Below, piece by piece: positions 1 through 5,952 of a stretch of 5,954 nt of DNA. The stretch's first letter is position 1; every line of letters starts with the position of its first letter. The translations under genes and the position numbers were made by a program. Origin of the DNA: an uncultured Veillonellaceae bacterium (GTDB taxonomy: Bacteria > Bacillota > Negativicutes > Veillonellales > Dialisteraceae); the NCBI GenBank assembly GCA_958439155.1, contig CAUBUJ010000105.1, positions 1-5,954 of the forward strand, given 5' to 3'. The notes beneath the pieces are model-generated. The model had not been told where the DNA came from. It made no database searches and saw only the letters and a list, made by a program, of their open reading frames with translations.

Positions 1-211
1 GACGCTTGTAGAGAAGAAGGAAGCCGTCTCCCTGCCAGAGAAGAGCCTTGAACCGGTCCCTGCGTCTGCCGCAGAAGAGAAAGAGCGACGATTGGAACGG
101 GGACAGGGAAAGTGTGGACGACACGATGGCGGAGAGACCGTCAATGGAGCGGCGCATGTCCGCATAGCCGCCGGCAATGAAAATATGATCCGCGCTAAGG
201 GGAAATTCCAT
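1..211 (-). CDS. tnpB: IS66 family accessory protein TnpB (5' part, runs off the window)
   Basis: This is the N-terminal 70 residues of an IS66 Orf2/TnpB-type protein. Family members are about 110-120 residues, are needed together with TnpC for transposition, and have no well-defined biochemical role. Family hallmarks are visible: GGYADMRRSIDGL at residues 14-26 (compare the usual TDMRKGIDGL), LFLFCGRRRDRFKALLW at 43-59, and DGFLLLYKR at 62-70. Two ATGs are possible, at 217 and 211. The GGAGG at 224-220 is 8 nt from the ATG at 211 but only 2 nt from the one at 217, so 211 is preferred. The gene is cut by the window edge and is not visibly broken. The open frame continues upstream of the start to a TAG inside the inverted repeat, without a better start codon. 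Confidence 0.85.
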   Translation of the reverse strand, partial: MEFPLSADHIFIAGGYADMRRSIDGLSAIVSSTLSLSPFQSSLFLFCGRRRDRFKALLWQGDGFLLLYKR

Positions 212-280
212 GAGCATTACCTCCGAGTTCAAAAATGATTTGATGAAGGTATTGTCCCATGAAAAGCCATACCGGTAAAT

Positions 281-303
281 CCACCCTATTATCTACCGCT
301 TAC
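281..303 (-). repeat. IS66 terminal inverted repeat (one end)
   Basis: The outermost bases on the minus strand, 303 inward, read GTAAGCGGTAGATAATAGG. The first seven match the usual IS66-family terminus. The repeat length cannot be fixed because the opposite end is outside the window; 23 bp is a guess at a typical length. A GATAAT hexamer inside it (293-288) resembles a -10 box, but no convincing -35 lies at the right distance. Confidence 0.65.
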
Positions 304-351
304 GATGGAACCAGGCCCATCCCCTTCCAGATGACTGCAGAAATGGGGCAT
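304..351. other. Short unassigned spacer between the IS end and the ftsH terminator
   Basis: These 48 bp hold no start codon with a ribosome binding site and no strong hairpin. The first eight bases, GATGGAAC, are the candidate target-site duplication of the IS66 element. The rest is probably remnant host intergenic sequence downstream of ftsH that was separated from the next host gene by the insertion. Confidence 0.5.
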
Positions 352-394
352 AAAAAAACATCCTTACAGAGTACTGCTCTATAAGGATGTTTTT
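352..394 (-). terminator. Rho-independent terminator of ftsH (near-symmetric)
   Basis: The arms AAAAACATCCTTA (354-366) and TAAGGATGTTTTT (382-394) are perfect complements. An inner AGAG/CTCT stem (368-371 with 377-380) continues them after a single C/A mismatch, closing on a 5-nt loop. On the minus strand the stem ends in a run of seven T (358-352), which fits an intrinsic terminator 12 bp after the ftsH stop. The A/T arms also give five T on the plus strand, so it could stop transcription from either direction. It should shield the adjacent IS66 element from ftsH read-through. Confidence 0.92.
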
Positions 395-406
395 GCCTAT
401 AGGAAA

Positions 407-2311
407 TCAAGCCTGAGGCTGGGATTTGTCTGCCGCGTCTTCCGCCGCGATCTCAGCCACAGCGGATTCCGGAGCCGGTTCTTGTTCCGGCTTCACCGGT
501 TCCTCACCAGGCGCGTAGATGGAATGATACTTGAAAAGATTTTCCACCTGGTGATGGTCAATGGTCTCCACTTCGAGAAGCGCTTTGGCCATGGCGTGGA
601 GCACTTCAATATTTTCATTGAGGGTGCGCATCGTATCTTCATAGGCTTCATTGAGGTACTTGTGCATTTCCTCATCAATAATCGTTGCCACCGTTTCCCC
701 GTAATTCCGCTCAGAACCGAGCTGCTTTCCAAGGAAAATCTGTTCATGGTGTTCCCCGAAAATCATCGGTCCGAGGCGGTCACTCATGCCCCACTCCATA
801 ATCATTTTCCGGAGAATTTCCGTGACCTGCTGGAGATCACCGGAAGCGCCGCTGGAGATTTCATTGAAAATGATCTGTTCCGCGCAGCGGCCGCCAAGAG
901 CGACCCGAAGCTGGGCGAGCAGATGGGATTTTGTAATGAAGGAACGTTCTTCATGGGGCAGCATCATCGTATAACCGCCGGCCTGGCCGCGGGGAATGAT
1001 GGTGACTTTGTGCACCGGATCCGCCGCGGGAAGGACGGTCGCCATAATGGCGTGGCCCGATTCGTGGTAGGCGGTGAGCTTCTTCTCATCGTCATTCACT
1101 TTGTGACTCCGCCGTTCCGGTCCATAGCAGACTTTTTCGCTTGCTTCTTCCAGATCACTCATAGAAATGGTCTTTCTCTTCTCACGGGCAGCAAGGAGTG
1201 CCGCTTCGTTGAGAAGATTGGCCAGATCCGCGCCGGTAAAGCCGGGCACCTTCTTGGCGATGGTTTCCAGATCCACATTGGGATCGAGAGGCTTGTTCTT
1301 CGCGTGAACCTTGAGGATGGCAATCCGTCCCCGCAGGTCCGGACGGCCTACAATGACACGGCGGTCAAAGCGGCCCGGCCGGAGAAGCGCCGGATCCAGA
1401 ATATCCGGGCGGTTTGTGGCGGCAAGAGTGATAATCCCTTCATTGGCGCCGAAGCCGTCCATTTCGACCAGGAGCTGGTTCAGTGTCTGTTCCCGTTCAT
1501 CATGGCCGCCGCCGAGACCGGATCCTCTCTGCCGGCCCACCGCATCGATTTCATCGATGAATACAATGCACGGTGCATTTTTCTTGGCCTGCGCGAAAAG
1601 ATCACGCACCCGGGAAGCACCGACGCCAACGAACATTTCCACGAAATCAGAGCCGGAAATGGAGAAAAATGGTACTTTCGCCTCGCCGGCTACTGCCTTG
1701 GCAAGAAGTGTCTTCCCTGTGCCTGGCGGTCCTACAAGGAGCACCCCTTTGGGGATCTTCGCGCCGATGGCGGTATACTTGGAAGGCGACCTGAGGAAAT
1801 CCACCACTTCCGCCAGTTCTTCCTTGGCTTCATCTTCCCCGGCCACATCGGCGAATGTCACATGAACCTGGCCTTCCCCGGTCATCTTGGCCCGGGATTT
1901 ACCGAAGCTCATCACACGTCCGCCGCCGCCCTGGGTCTGGTTCATAATCCAGAACCAGACGCCTACCAGAATCAGGATCGGAAGCAGGGAGGAAAGCAGG
2001 CTCATCCACCACGACGGCTGTTCCGGCGGCTTGGCGGTAATATTGACTTTTTTATCAGCCAGAGCCGGCAGCAGTTCCCTGTCATTGTCCGGTGCATAGG
2101 TCTCAAATTTAGTACCGTCTTTCAAGACACCAGTAATGGAATTATTCGTCATGGTCACAGAATCCACCTGGTCATTCTCCACCTGGCTCATGAAGTCGCT
2201 GTAGGTGATTTCTGAATGCTTCTCCTGTGGCGTAACGAAGGTATTAAACATGGAAACCGCTATGACGATAAGCAATACATAGAGCGCCACGTTTTTTACA
2301 AACTTATTCAA
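407..2311 (-). CDS. ftsH: ATP-dependent zinc metalloprotease FtsH
   Basis: FtsH is a hexameric membrane-anchored AAA+ protease that unfolds and degrades misfolded membrane proteins and short-lived regulators. The 634-residue product is of usual length. In order it shows: transmembrane segment 1 at about residues 8-24; an extracytoplasmic domain of about 75 residues; transmembrane segment 2 at about 101-123; Walker A GPPGTGKT at 194-201; the pore-loop region MFVGVGASRVRDLF at 226-239; Walker B FIDEID at 251-256; the second region of homology ATNRPDILDP...RPGRFDRR at 298-318 with arginine-finger candidates R311 and R314; the zinc site HESGH at 416-420; and the third ligand candidate D492 in SGASGDLQQ. 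The tail after about residue 600 is Pro/Glu/Ala-rich and acidic. The start is TTG at 2311, 6 nt after a perfect AAGGAGG. The frame runs 25 codons further upstream to a TTG at 2386, but that stretch has no ribosome binding site and is unlike FtsH N-termini. The gene has its own promoter and a terminator. Confidence 0.97.
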   Translation of the reverse strand: MNKFVKNVALYVLLIVIAVSMFNTFVTPQEKHSEITYSDFMSQVENDQVDSVTMTNNSITGVLKDGTKFETYAPDNDRELLPALADKKVNITAKPPEQPSWWMSLLSSLLPILILVGVWFWIMNQTQGGGGRVMSFGKSRAKMTGEGQVHVTFADVAGEDEAKEELAEVVDFLRSPSKYTAIGAKIPKGVLLVGPPGTGKTLLAKAVAGEAKVPFFSISGSDFVEMFVGVGASRVRDLFAQAKKNAPCIVFIDEIDAVGRQRGSGLGGGHDEREQTLNQLLVEMDGFGANEGIITLAATNRPDILDPALLRPGRFDRRVIVGRPDLRGRIAILKVHAKNKPLDPNVDLETIAKKVPGFTGADLANLLNEAALLAAREKRKTISMSDLEEASEKVCYGPERRSHKVNDDEKKLTAYHESGHAIMATVLPAADPVHKVTIIPRGQAGGYTMMLPHEERSFITKSHLLAQLRVALGGRCAEQIIFNEISSGASGDLQQVTEILRKMIMEWGMSDRLGPMIFGEHHEQIFLGKQLGSERNYGETVATIIDEEMHKYLNEAYEDTMRTLNENIEVLHAMAKALLEVETIDHHQVENLFKYHSIYAPGEEPVKPEQEPAPESAVAEIAAEDAADKSQPQA

Positions 2312-2317
2312 TCGAGT

Positions 2318-2324
2318 CCTCCTT
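2318..2324 (-). promoter_or_regulatory. Ribosome binding site that sets the ftsH TTG start
   Basis: AAGGAGG on the minus strand, fully complementary to the 16S rRNA 3' end, lies 6 nt before TTG at 2311. The next codons give NKFVKNVALYVLL, a typical FtsH N-terminus leading directly into transmembrane segment 1. This decides the start against the longer open frame beginning at 2386. Confidence 0.9.
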
Positions 2325-2349
2325 CTGACTGCACGCAGTAATGGATTGA

Positions 2350-2405
2350 CCGGATACGCAGGCGATCCGGCTGGAAACGGGCACAAAGCGCGTCCCTGCG
2401 GGACG
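2350..2405 (-). promoter_or_regulatory. Two small hairpins in the ftsH leader
   Basis: Within the predicted ftsH 5' untranslated region are two perfect 6-bp stems. CGTCCC (2391-2396) pairs with GGGACG (2400-2405) around a 3-nt loop. CCGGAT (2350-2355) pairs with ATCCGG (2365-2370) around a 9-nt loop. Neither is followed by a T-run, so they are not terminators. They lie upstream of the ribosome binding site and could affect mRNA stability or translation, but short stems like these also arise by chance. Confidence 0.35.
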
Positions 2406-2440
2406 TTTCATACCTCAAAAAGAATATAACTTAATGACTT

Positions 2441-2469
2441 ATTTTACCATATATGGGAAACAGTGTAAA
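2441..2469 (-). promoter_or_regulatory. Sigma-A-type promoter of ftsH
   Basis: On the minus strand, TTTACA (2469-2464) and TAAAAT (2446-2441) are separated by exactly 17 bp; each matches the -35 and -10 consensus at 5 of 6 positions. The surrounding sequence is clearly more A/T-rich than the coding regions. Transcription would start near 2434, giving a leader of about 120 nt before the TTG start of ftsH. The spacer contains the palindrome CCATATATGG (2447-2456), and the dyad CGAAA-GT-TTTCG (2470-2481) abuts the -35 box. Both could be regulator sites; this is inference. No CIRCE or CtsR operator is visible. Confidence 0.8.
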
Positions 2470-2525
2470 CGAAAGTTTTCGAAATACCTTAAAAAATCCC
2501 ACTCTTTCCAGGAGGACTTCCCCCA

Positions 2526-3077
2526 TCAGGATCTGGTATAGACTTCCGGCTTCAAAGTACATACTTCCGGCAGATTTCTGTATTTTTCCGCGTAATCGCA
2601 GCCGTAGCCTACGATAAATTCATCAGGCACATCGAAGCCTGTGTACTTCACATCCACTTCTTTTTCCCGCCGTTCTTTCTTGTTGAGGCAGATCGCCAGT
2701 TCCACCGAAGCGGCGCCGCGCTGCCGGAGAAGCGGCACCAGCGCCGCCATGGTAATGCCTGTATCAATGATATCTTCCACGACGATCACGTCTTTGCCGC
2801 GGATGTCCCGGTCCAGATCTTTTTTGATATTCACGCTGCCTGAAGAAATGGTACCGCTGCCGTAGCTGGATACACACATGGTATCCACGGTGAGAGGAAG
2901 ATCAATGGCGCGCATCAGATCGCAGAGGAAAGGCATAGCCCCTTTCAGGATCCCTACGAGCACCACATCCCGTCCGGCGTAATCTTCAGTAATCTGACGG
3001 CCGATCTCGGCGATGCGCGCATCCAGCTTGTCCTTGGGAATCAGTACGCTTTTAATGTCTTTCATGAGATGTTCCAT
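2526..3077 (-). CDS. hpt: Hypoxanthine (guanine) phosphoribosyltransferase
   Basis: This cytoplasmic purine-salvage enzyme transfers phosphoribosyl from PRPP to hypoxanthine or guanine, giving IMP or GMP. Its 183 residues fit the bacterial family (about 175-185). It shows the PRPP signature VIVVEDIIDTGIT at 97-109 with the acidic pair E101-D102, the pyrophosphate loop LKG at 44-46, the mobile-loop motif SSYGSGT at 70-76, and the purine-site region VPDEFIVGYGCDY at 150-162. The start at 3077 is chosen because GAGGAGG (3091-3085) lies 7 nt upstream. An internal ATG at 3065, giving MKDIKS, has no such site. The first 26 bp overlap the end of tilS in another frame, so translation is probably coupled. 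hpt next to tilS and ftsH is the usual Firmicutes order. The gene is often also named hprT. Confidence 0.95.
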   Translation of the reverse strand: MEHLMKDIKSVLIPKDKLDARIAEIGRQITEDYAGRDVVLVGILKGAMPFLCDLMRAIDLPLTVDTMCVSSYGSGTISSGSVNIKKDLDRDIRGKDVIVVEDIIDTGITMAALVPLLRQRGAASVELAICLNKKERREKEVDVKYTGFDVPDEFIVGYGCDYAEKYRNLPEVCTLKPEVYTRS

Positions 3078-4413
3078 TTGATTTCCTCCTCAATGTGAGC
3101 CGCAAATAATGTACCGTATGTGCAGTCGGACGGGCCAGACGGCTTTGGCGCCGGAATCCGATCCAGTAAATATCGTTGTCATCCCCGGCAAGCGGCCATG
3201 TGCGGCGCGCCTCCCTCGGGATATGAAGTTCATTCATAAGGCGGGATATTTTTTTCGTCCCTTCCATGCCTTCCGGCGCAAAGCGGTCTCCCGCCTCCAG
3301 GAAACGGAGCCGGACCTCTCCTGCTGCGTCTCCGTCCAGAAGGATCTGGTCCAGCCCGCAGGGCGGTTTCTGGTCAAAGCGCTCTTTCAGTAGTTCCCAC
3401 TCTGTTTCTGCCTGCCTGGGCAGTCCCTTCCGGGTACTTCCCCGCCGGAAGAGGACGCTGTCATACTGGATGCATACCGCCGCTCCCGCAGCGGATGTCC
3501 ATTTCCCCGTCTGCCCTTCCGCGAGGAAATGGAGAATCCGTTCCGTATCTTCCCAGGTGGGGACAGAGGCGCCCAGTTTCTTCCAGACGACGCGGATGAG
3601 GCGCCGCCGGAGCGCCGTAGGAAGCCTCTCTATGCTTTCCCTGCCGGCGAGGGCGCTCCCTCCCTCCCAGGAGATCGTCCCCAGCGGGCGCTCCAGCGCA
3701 TCCATCAGAAACGCTTCATCCTCGGAAAGGCTTTCCGCGGCGCGGCTCATCGCCTCTGCCGCTCTCGGATTCAGTTCCCGCAGAAGAGGCATAATCTGGA
3801 GCCGTATTTTATTTCTTGCCGTATTAGGTACGTCGTTTGACAGATCGTGACAGGGCTTGTACGGGAAATACGACAAGTACTCTCGGATCTCCTCCCGGGA
3901 AACGCAGAGCAGGGGCCTCGCAATATCACCTGCCAGAGGCTCCATCCCACGGAGGCCGGTCATCCCGCTCCCCCGGACCAGATGGTAGAGCACCGTTTCC
4001 GCCTGGTCATCTTTGTGATGGGCCGCGGCAATCCGGTCATACCCATGGGCGGCGGCACACGCCCGGAGCGCTTCATAACGGAGCGTCCGCGCCGCGGTTT
4101 CCACAGATTCTCCATGGAGGGCGCGCCACGCCGGCACGTCGGCGTCTTTCCTGTAAAAAGGAATGGCAAGCTCTGCTGCGGCGGCAGCGCAGAAATCCGT
4201 CTCTGCTGCCGCTTCCCGCCGGAGATGGTGGTTCACCGTGCAGCACCCGAGGGAAAAACCTTCCTTCTCGTGAAACGCATGGAGCGCCAGCACGAGCGCC
4301 AGCGAATCCGGTCCGCCGGAGAATGCCGCCAGAATGCGGCTCCCCCGCTGCCAGAGCCCGCGGCGCCTGCCGAAGAGGCGCACCTTTTCTTCGAAAGCGT
4401 CCTTCGTCAGCAT
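3052..4413 (-). CDS. tilS: tRNA(Ile)-lysidine synthetase TilS
   Basis: TilS uses ATP and lysine to convert C34 of the CAU-anticodon tRNA-Ile to lysidine, so that the tRNA is charged with isoleucine and reads AUA; it is normally essential. The 453-residue protein shows the N-type ATP-pyrophosphatase P-loop SGGPDS at 32-37, NHHLRREAAAETDF at 61-74, AHHKDDQAETVLYHLVRGSG at 131-150, and the conserved segment around TARNKIR at 198-204. A TilS C-terminal domain is recognisable at about 365-430 (GDRFAPEGMEGTKKISRLM at 375-393, then IPREAR). Length fits the long, Bacillus-like form. The ATG at 4413 sits inside the end of ppx, sharing ATGCTGA, and has no good ribosome binding site, so it is probably translated by coupling to ppx. 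The last 26 bp overlap hpt. Confidence 0.95.
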   Translation of the reverse strand: MLTKDAFEEKVRLFGRRRGLWQRGSRILAAFSGGPDSLALVLALHAFHEKEGFSLGCCTVNHHLRREAAAETDFCAAAAAELAIPFYRKDADVPAWRALHGESVETAARTLRYEALRACAAAHGYDRIAAAHHKDDQAETVLYHLVRGSGMTGLRGMEPLAGDIARPLLCVSREEIREYLSYFPYKPCHDLSNDVPNTARNKIRLQIMPLLRELNPRAAEAMSRAAESLSEDEAFLMDALERPLGTISWEGGSALAGRESIERLPTALRRRLIRVVWKKLGASVPTWEDTERILHFLAEGQTGKWTSAAGAAVCIQYDSVLFRRGSTRKGLPRQAETEWELLKERFDQKPPCGLDQILLDGDAAGEVRLRFLEAGDRFAPEGMEGTKKISRLMNELHIPREARRTWPLAGDDNDIYWIGFRRQSRLARPTAHTVHYLRLTLRRKSNGTSHERH

Positions 4414-5312
4414 GACTCAGGCTTCACTGTATCTTCATCGAGAAGCCCTTCCGTCAGGCCGCGGTCGCTTACAGAAATTTCCGACAAGGCGAAATATTCC
4501 ATCAGGCTGTCAATGATGGCGACGCCGGCAACGATAATATCCGCCCGGTCCGCCCGGAGTCCCCGCAGATGACACCGTTCCTCATAGGACATCTGGTAGA
4601 GCCGCTTCAGCAGATCAGTGAGATCTTCCTGGTGGATCACATAATCCTGGATTTTCTCCGGATCATACCGATCCAGTTCCTGCAGCATGGACGCGATCGA
4701 TGTGGCCGTGCCGCCCACGCAGATCCACCGCTTCACCGGCGCCAGGTCATCCGAATTCTGGAACTCCTGGAAACAGTACTTCTTCAATTCCCCGATCCCT
4801 CTGGCCGTAGTGGTATCAAAAAGATCAGAACAGCGCACGCAGCCGATAGGAAAACTCCGACGGAATCCGATAGCAGGGCCGAAACCCATGCACACTTCCG
4901 TAGACCCGCCTCCCACATCAGAGACAGCAGCTACCGAGGAAGAAACGCCTACCGCGCCGAGGTAGCTGTAGAATGCTTCCATTTCTCCAGGGAGGATTTT
5001 TACCTTCACCCCGGTCTTTTCAAAAATTTTTTCCGCAAAAGCCGCTCCCTGGGGCGCGTCCCGCATGATGGCAGTCCCATAGGCACGGATCTCATCAGCG
5101 CCGGCTTCTCTGGCCTTTGCCGCGAAATCTTCCACTGCCTCCAGCGTGCGGCCGCAGGCGGCGTTGGTCAGATTGGCCGTATCCGCCATCCCTTCCCCGA
5201 GACGGGATGGATTCATATCTTTCAAAATTGTTTTCCACTCTCCGCCGGGGAGCCGCTGTGCCGCCAAAAGACGCACTGAATTGGTCCCTATATCAATGAC
5301 AGCCCTGATCAT
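4407..5312 (-). CDS. ppx: Ppx/GppA family phosphatase (exopolyphosphatase-type, short form)
   Basis: This family belongs to the ASKHA (actin/hexokinase/Hsp70) fold and hydrolyses terminal phosphates from polyphosphate and/or the 5' phosphate of pppGpp. The 301-residue protein has only the two N-terminal domains and lacks the C-terminal HD-like region of the 500-residue E. coli enzymes, as is common in Gram-positive and thermophile homologues. Visible motifs are phosphate-1 DIGTNSVRLL at 7-16, YGTAIMRDA at 78-86, the catalytic-glutamate region PGEMEAFYSYLGA at 108-120, phosphate-2 SDVGGGSTEV at 131-140, and the adenosine-type motif CVGGTATSIASM at 198-209. AGGAGG (5322-5317) lies 4 nt before the ATG at 5312, a slightly short but workable spacing. 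The substrate, polyP or pppGpp, cannot be decided from sequence. It overlaps tilS by 7 bp. Confidence 0.92.
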   Translation of the reverse strand: MIRAVIDIGTNSVRLLAAQRLPGGEWKTILKDMNPSRLGEGMADTANLTNAACGRTLEAVEDFAAKAREAGADEIRAYGTAIMRDAPQGAAFAEKIFEKTGVKVKILPGEMEAFYSYLGAVGVSSSVAAVSDVGGGSTEVCMGFGPAIGFRRSFPIGCVRCSDLFDTTTARGIGELKKYCFQEFQNSDDLAPVKRWICVGGTATSIASMLQELDRYDPEKIQDYVIHQEDLTDLLKRLYQMSYEERCHLRGLRADRADIIVAGVAIIDSLMEYFALSEISVSDRGLTEGLLDEDTVKPESC

Positions 5313-5370
5313 GTGTCCTCCTGCCTGCCAAAAGGGTTCATTCCCTACATTCTCTTTCCTAACGACAAGG

Positions 5371-5414
5371 AAGGGAGCACCGCTGCCCCCTTCAATCAGG
5401 AAGCATCCGCTTCC
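5371..5414 (-). promoter_or_regulatory. Tandem hairpins in the S1-gene/ppx spacer
   Basis: The first stem in transcription order is GGAAGC (5414-5409) paired with GCTTCC (5404-5399) around a GGAT loop. The second is AAGGGGGCA (5392-5384) paired with TGCTCCCTT (5379-5371) around GCGG; it is a continuous 9-bp stem with one G-U pair in minus-strand RNA, while the plus-strand copy has an A/C mismatch there. That asymmetry favours an RNA structure in the operon transcript. No T-run follows either stem, so they are not intrinsic terminators. An mRNA processing or stabilising role, or attenuation of distal expression, is possible but unproven. No convincing promoter for ppx was found in the spacer. 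Confidence 0.5.
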
Positions 5415-5425
5415 CCTCTATACTG

Positions 5426-5932
5426 TCAATCCGCGCGGCGGGCGCCCCGTCCGCCCCGTTTGGACTCTACATTTCTTTTTAAATCAAGAAGACGCTCATC
5501 GCTGTCCTTCAGAAAACGACTCAGCTTATCTTCAAAAGAGCCGGACATTTCCCGTCTCTTTTTCTGCGGCCGGAAATCAGAAGCGCCGCTGCCTGTCTTC
5601 GCTTTCCATCCATGATCGGCGCGCGCTGCCGGACGTTCTCCATGACCATGATGGGGCTGCCATTCTCCCTTTGGATTCTCCCGCTTCTCTCTCTGCGGTT
5701 CCGCCGCCTGCTTGATGGACAGAGCGATTTTTCCTTTATCATCTACGGAAATGACTTTCACTTTGACCGTATCATTGACTTTCAGATAGTCATGCACATC
5801 ATTCACATATGTACTGGCCACTTCTGAAATATGCACAAGACCCACTTTATTGTCCGGGAGTTCTACAAACGCGCCGAACTTGGCAATACCGGTCACTTTG
5901 CCTTCTACTATGCTGCCGATTTCTAAAGCCAT
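5426..5932 (-). CDS. S1-domain RNA-binding protein (YabR / general stress protein 13-like)
   Basis: The 168-residue protein begins with one S1 (OB-fold) RNA-binding domain at about residues 1-75, with the typical IVEGKVTGIAKFGAFVELP at 8-26, VGLVHISEV at 30-38 and GKIALSIK at 67-74. Residues 76-130 are a basic, low-complexity linker rich in Arg, Lys, Gly and His (HHGHGE at 94-99). The C-terminus, SFEDKLSRFLKDSDERLLDLKR then KRGGRGARR, is the conserved helix and RGG-like tail of Firmicutes homologues. Such proteins associate with ribosomes or RNA and are stress-linked in bacilli; the exact role here is inferred. The ATG at 5932 matches the family N-terminus. Its only upstream purine motif, AAGGGGG (5952-5946), is 13 nt away, with a T7 run between, which is unusual spacing. 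Confidence 0.9.
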   Translation of the reverse strand: MALEIGSIVEGKVTGIAKFGAFVELPDNKVGLVHISEVASTYVNDVHDYLKVNDTVKVKVISVDDKGKIALSIKQAAEPQREKRENPKGEWQPHHGHGERPAARADHGWKAKTGSGASDFRPQKKRREMSGSFEDKLSRFLKDSDERLLDLKRNVESKRGGRGARRAD

Positions 5933-5945
5933 GAAAAAAACGGTT

Positions 5946-5952
5946 CCCCCTT
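5946..5952 (-). promoter_or_regulatory. Distant ribosome binding site of the S1-domain gene
   Basis: AAGGGGG on the minus strand can pair with the anti-Shine-Dalgarno sequence if one G-U pair is allowed. It is 13 nt from the ATG at 5932, against the usual 5-9, and the gap contains seven consecutive T (5940-5934). No alternative in-frame start lies closer. The site may be weak. Confidence 0.5.

Larger units (their letters stand above)
1..303 (-). mobile_element. End of an IS66-family insertion sequence (partial)
   Basis: Read on the minus strand from position 303, the sequence begins GTAAGCGG, matching the GTAAGCG start typical of IS66-family terminal inverted repeats. A TnpB-like gene begins about 90 bp inside it and points inward, as expected at the left end of such an element. 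The rest of the element, including the transposase gene tnpC and the second inverted repeat, lies beyond position 1. IS66 elements usually duplicate 8 bp of target; the flanking octamer here would be GATGGAAC at 304-311, and its partner is outside the window. The boundary at 303 rests on the terminal motif and the gene arrangement only. No tnpA is present between this end and tnpB, so the element is either a tnpA-less subtype or internally deleted. Confidence 0.8.

Noticed and set aside
218..303. A 13-codon ATG frame in the IS66 leader, and a GATAAT -10-like box in the inverted repeat
   Set aside because: The mini-frame has no ribosome binding site and no family resemblance. The GATAAT has no acceptable -35 at 16-18 bp. 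Either could be chance.
482..2215. A very long open frame on the plus strand opposite ftsH (577 codons)
   Set aside because: It mirrors the ftsH reading frame, its translation resembles no family I know, and ftsH is unambiguous on the other strand. It is a by-product of the codon bias.
2482..2525. Possible terminator after hpt (a T6 run on the minus strand near 2490-2495)
   Set aside because: The only stem before the T-run is about 4 bp with a wobble pair, too weak for an intrinsic terminator. Some read-through from hpt into ftsH is likely.
3837..4572. Plus-strand open frames opposite tilS and the end of ppx
   Set aside because: Low-complexity Arg/Pro/Ser-rich translations lying wholly or mostly opposite well-supported genes, with no ribosome binding sites; these are antisense shadows.
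5313..5370. A promoter for ppx in the spacer
   Set aside because: No pair of hexamers close to consensus at 16-18 bp could be found on the minus strand; co-transcription with the S1 gene is simpler.
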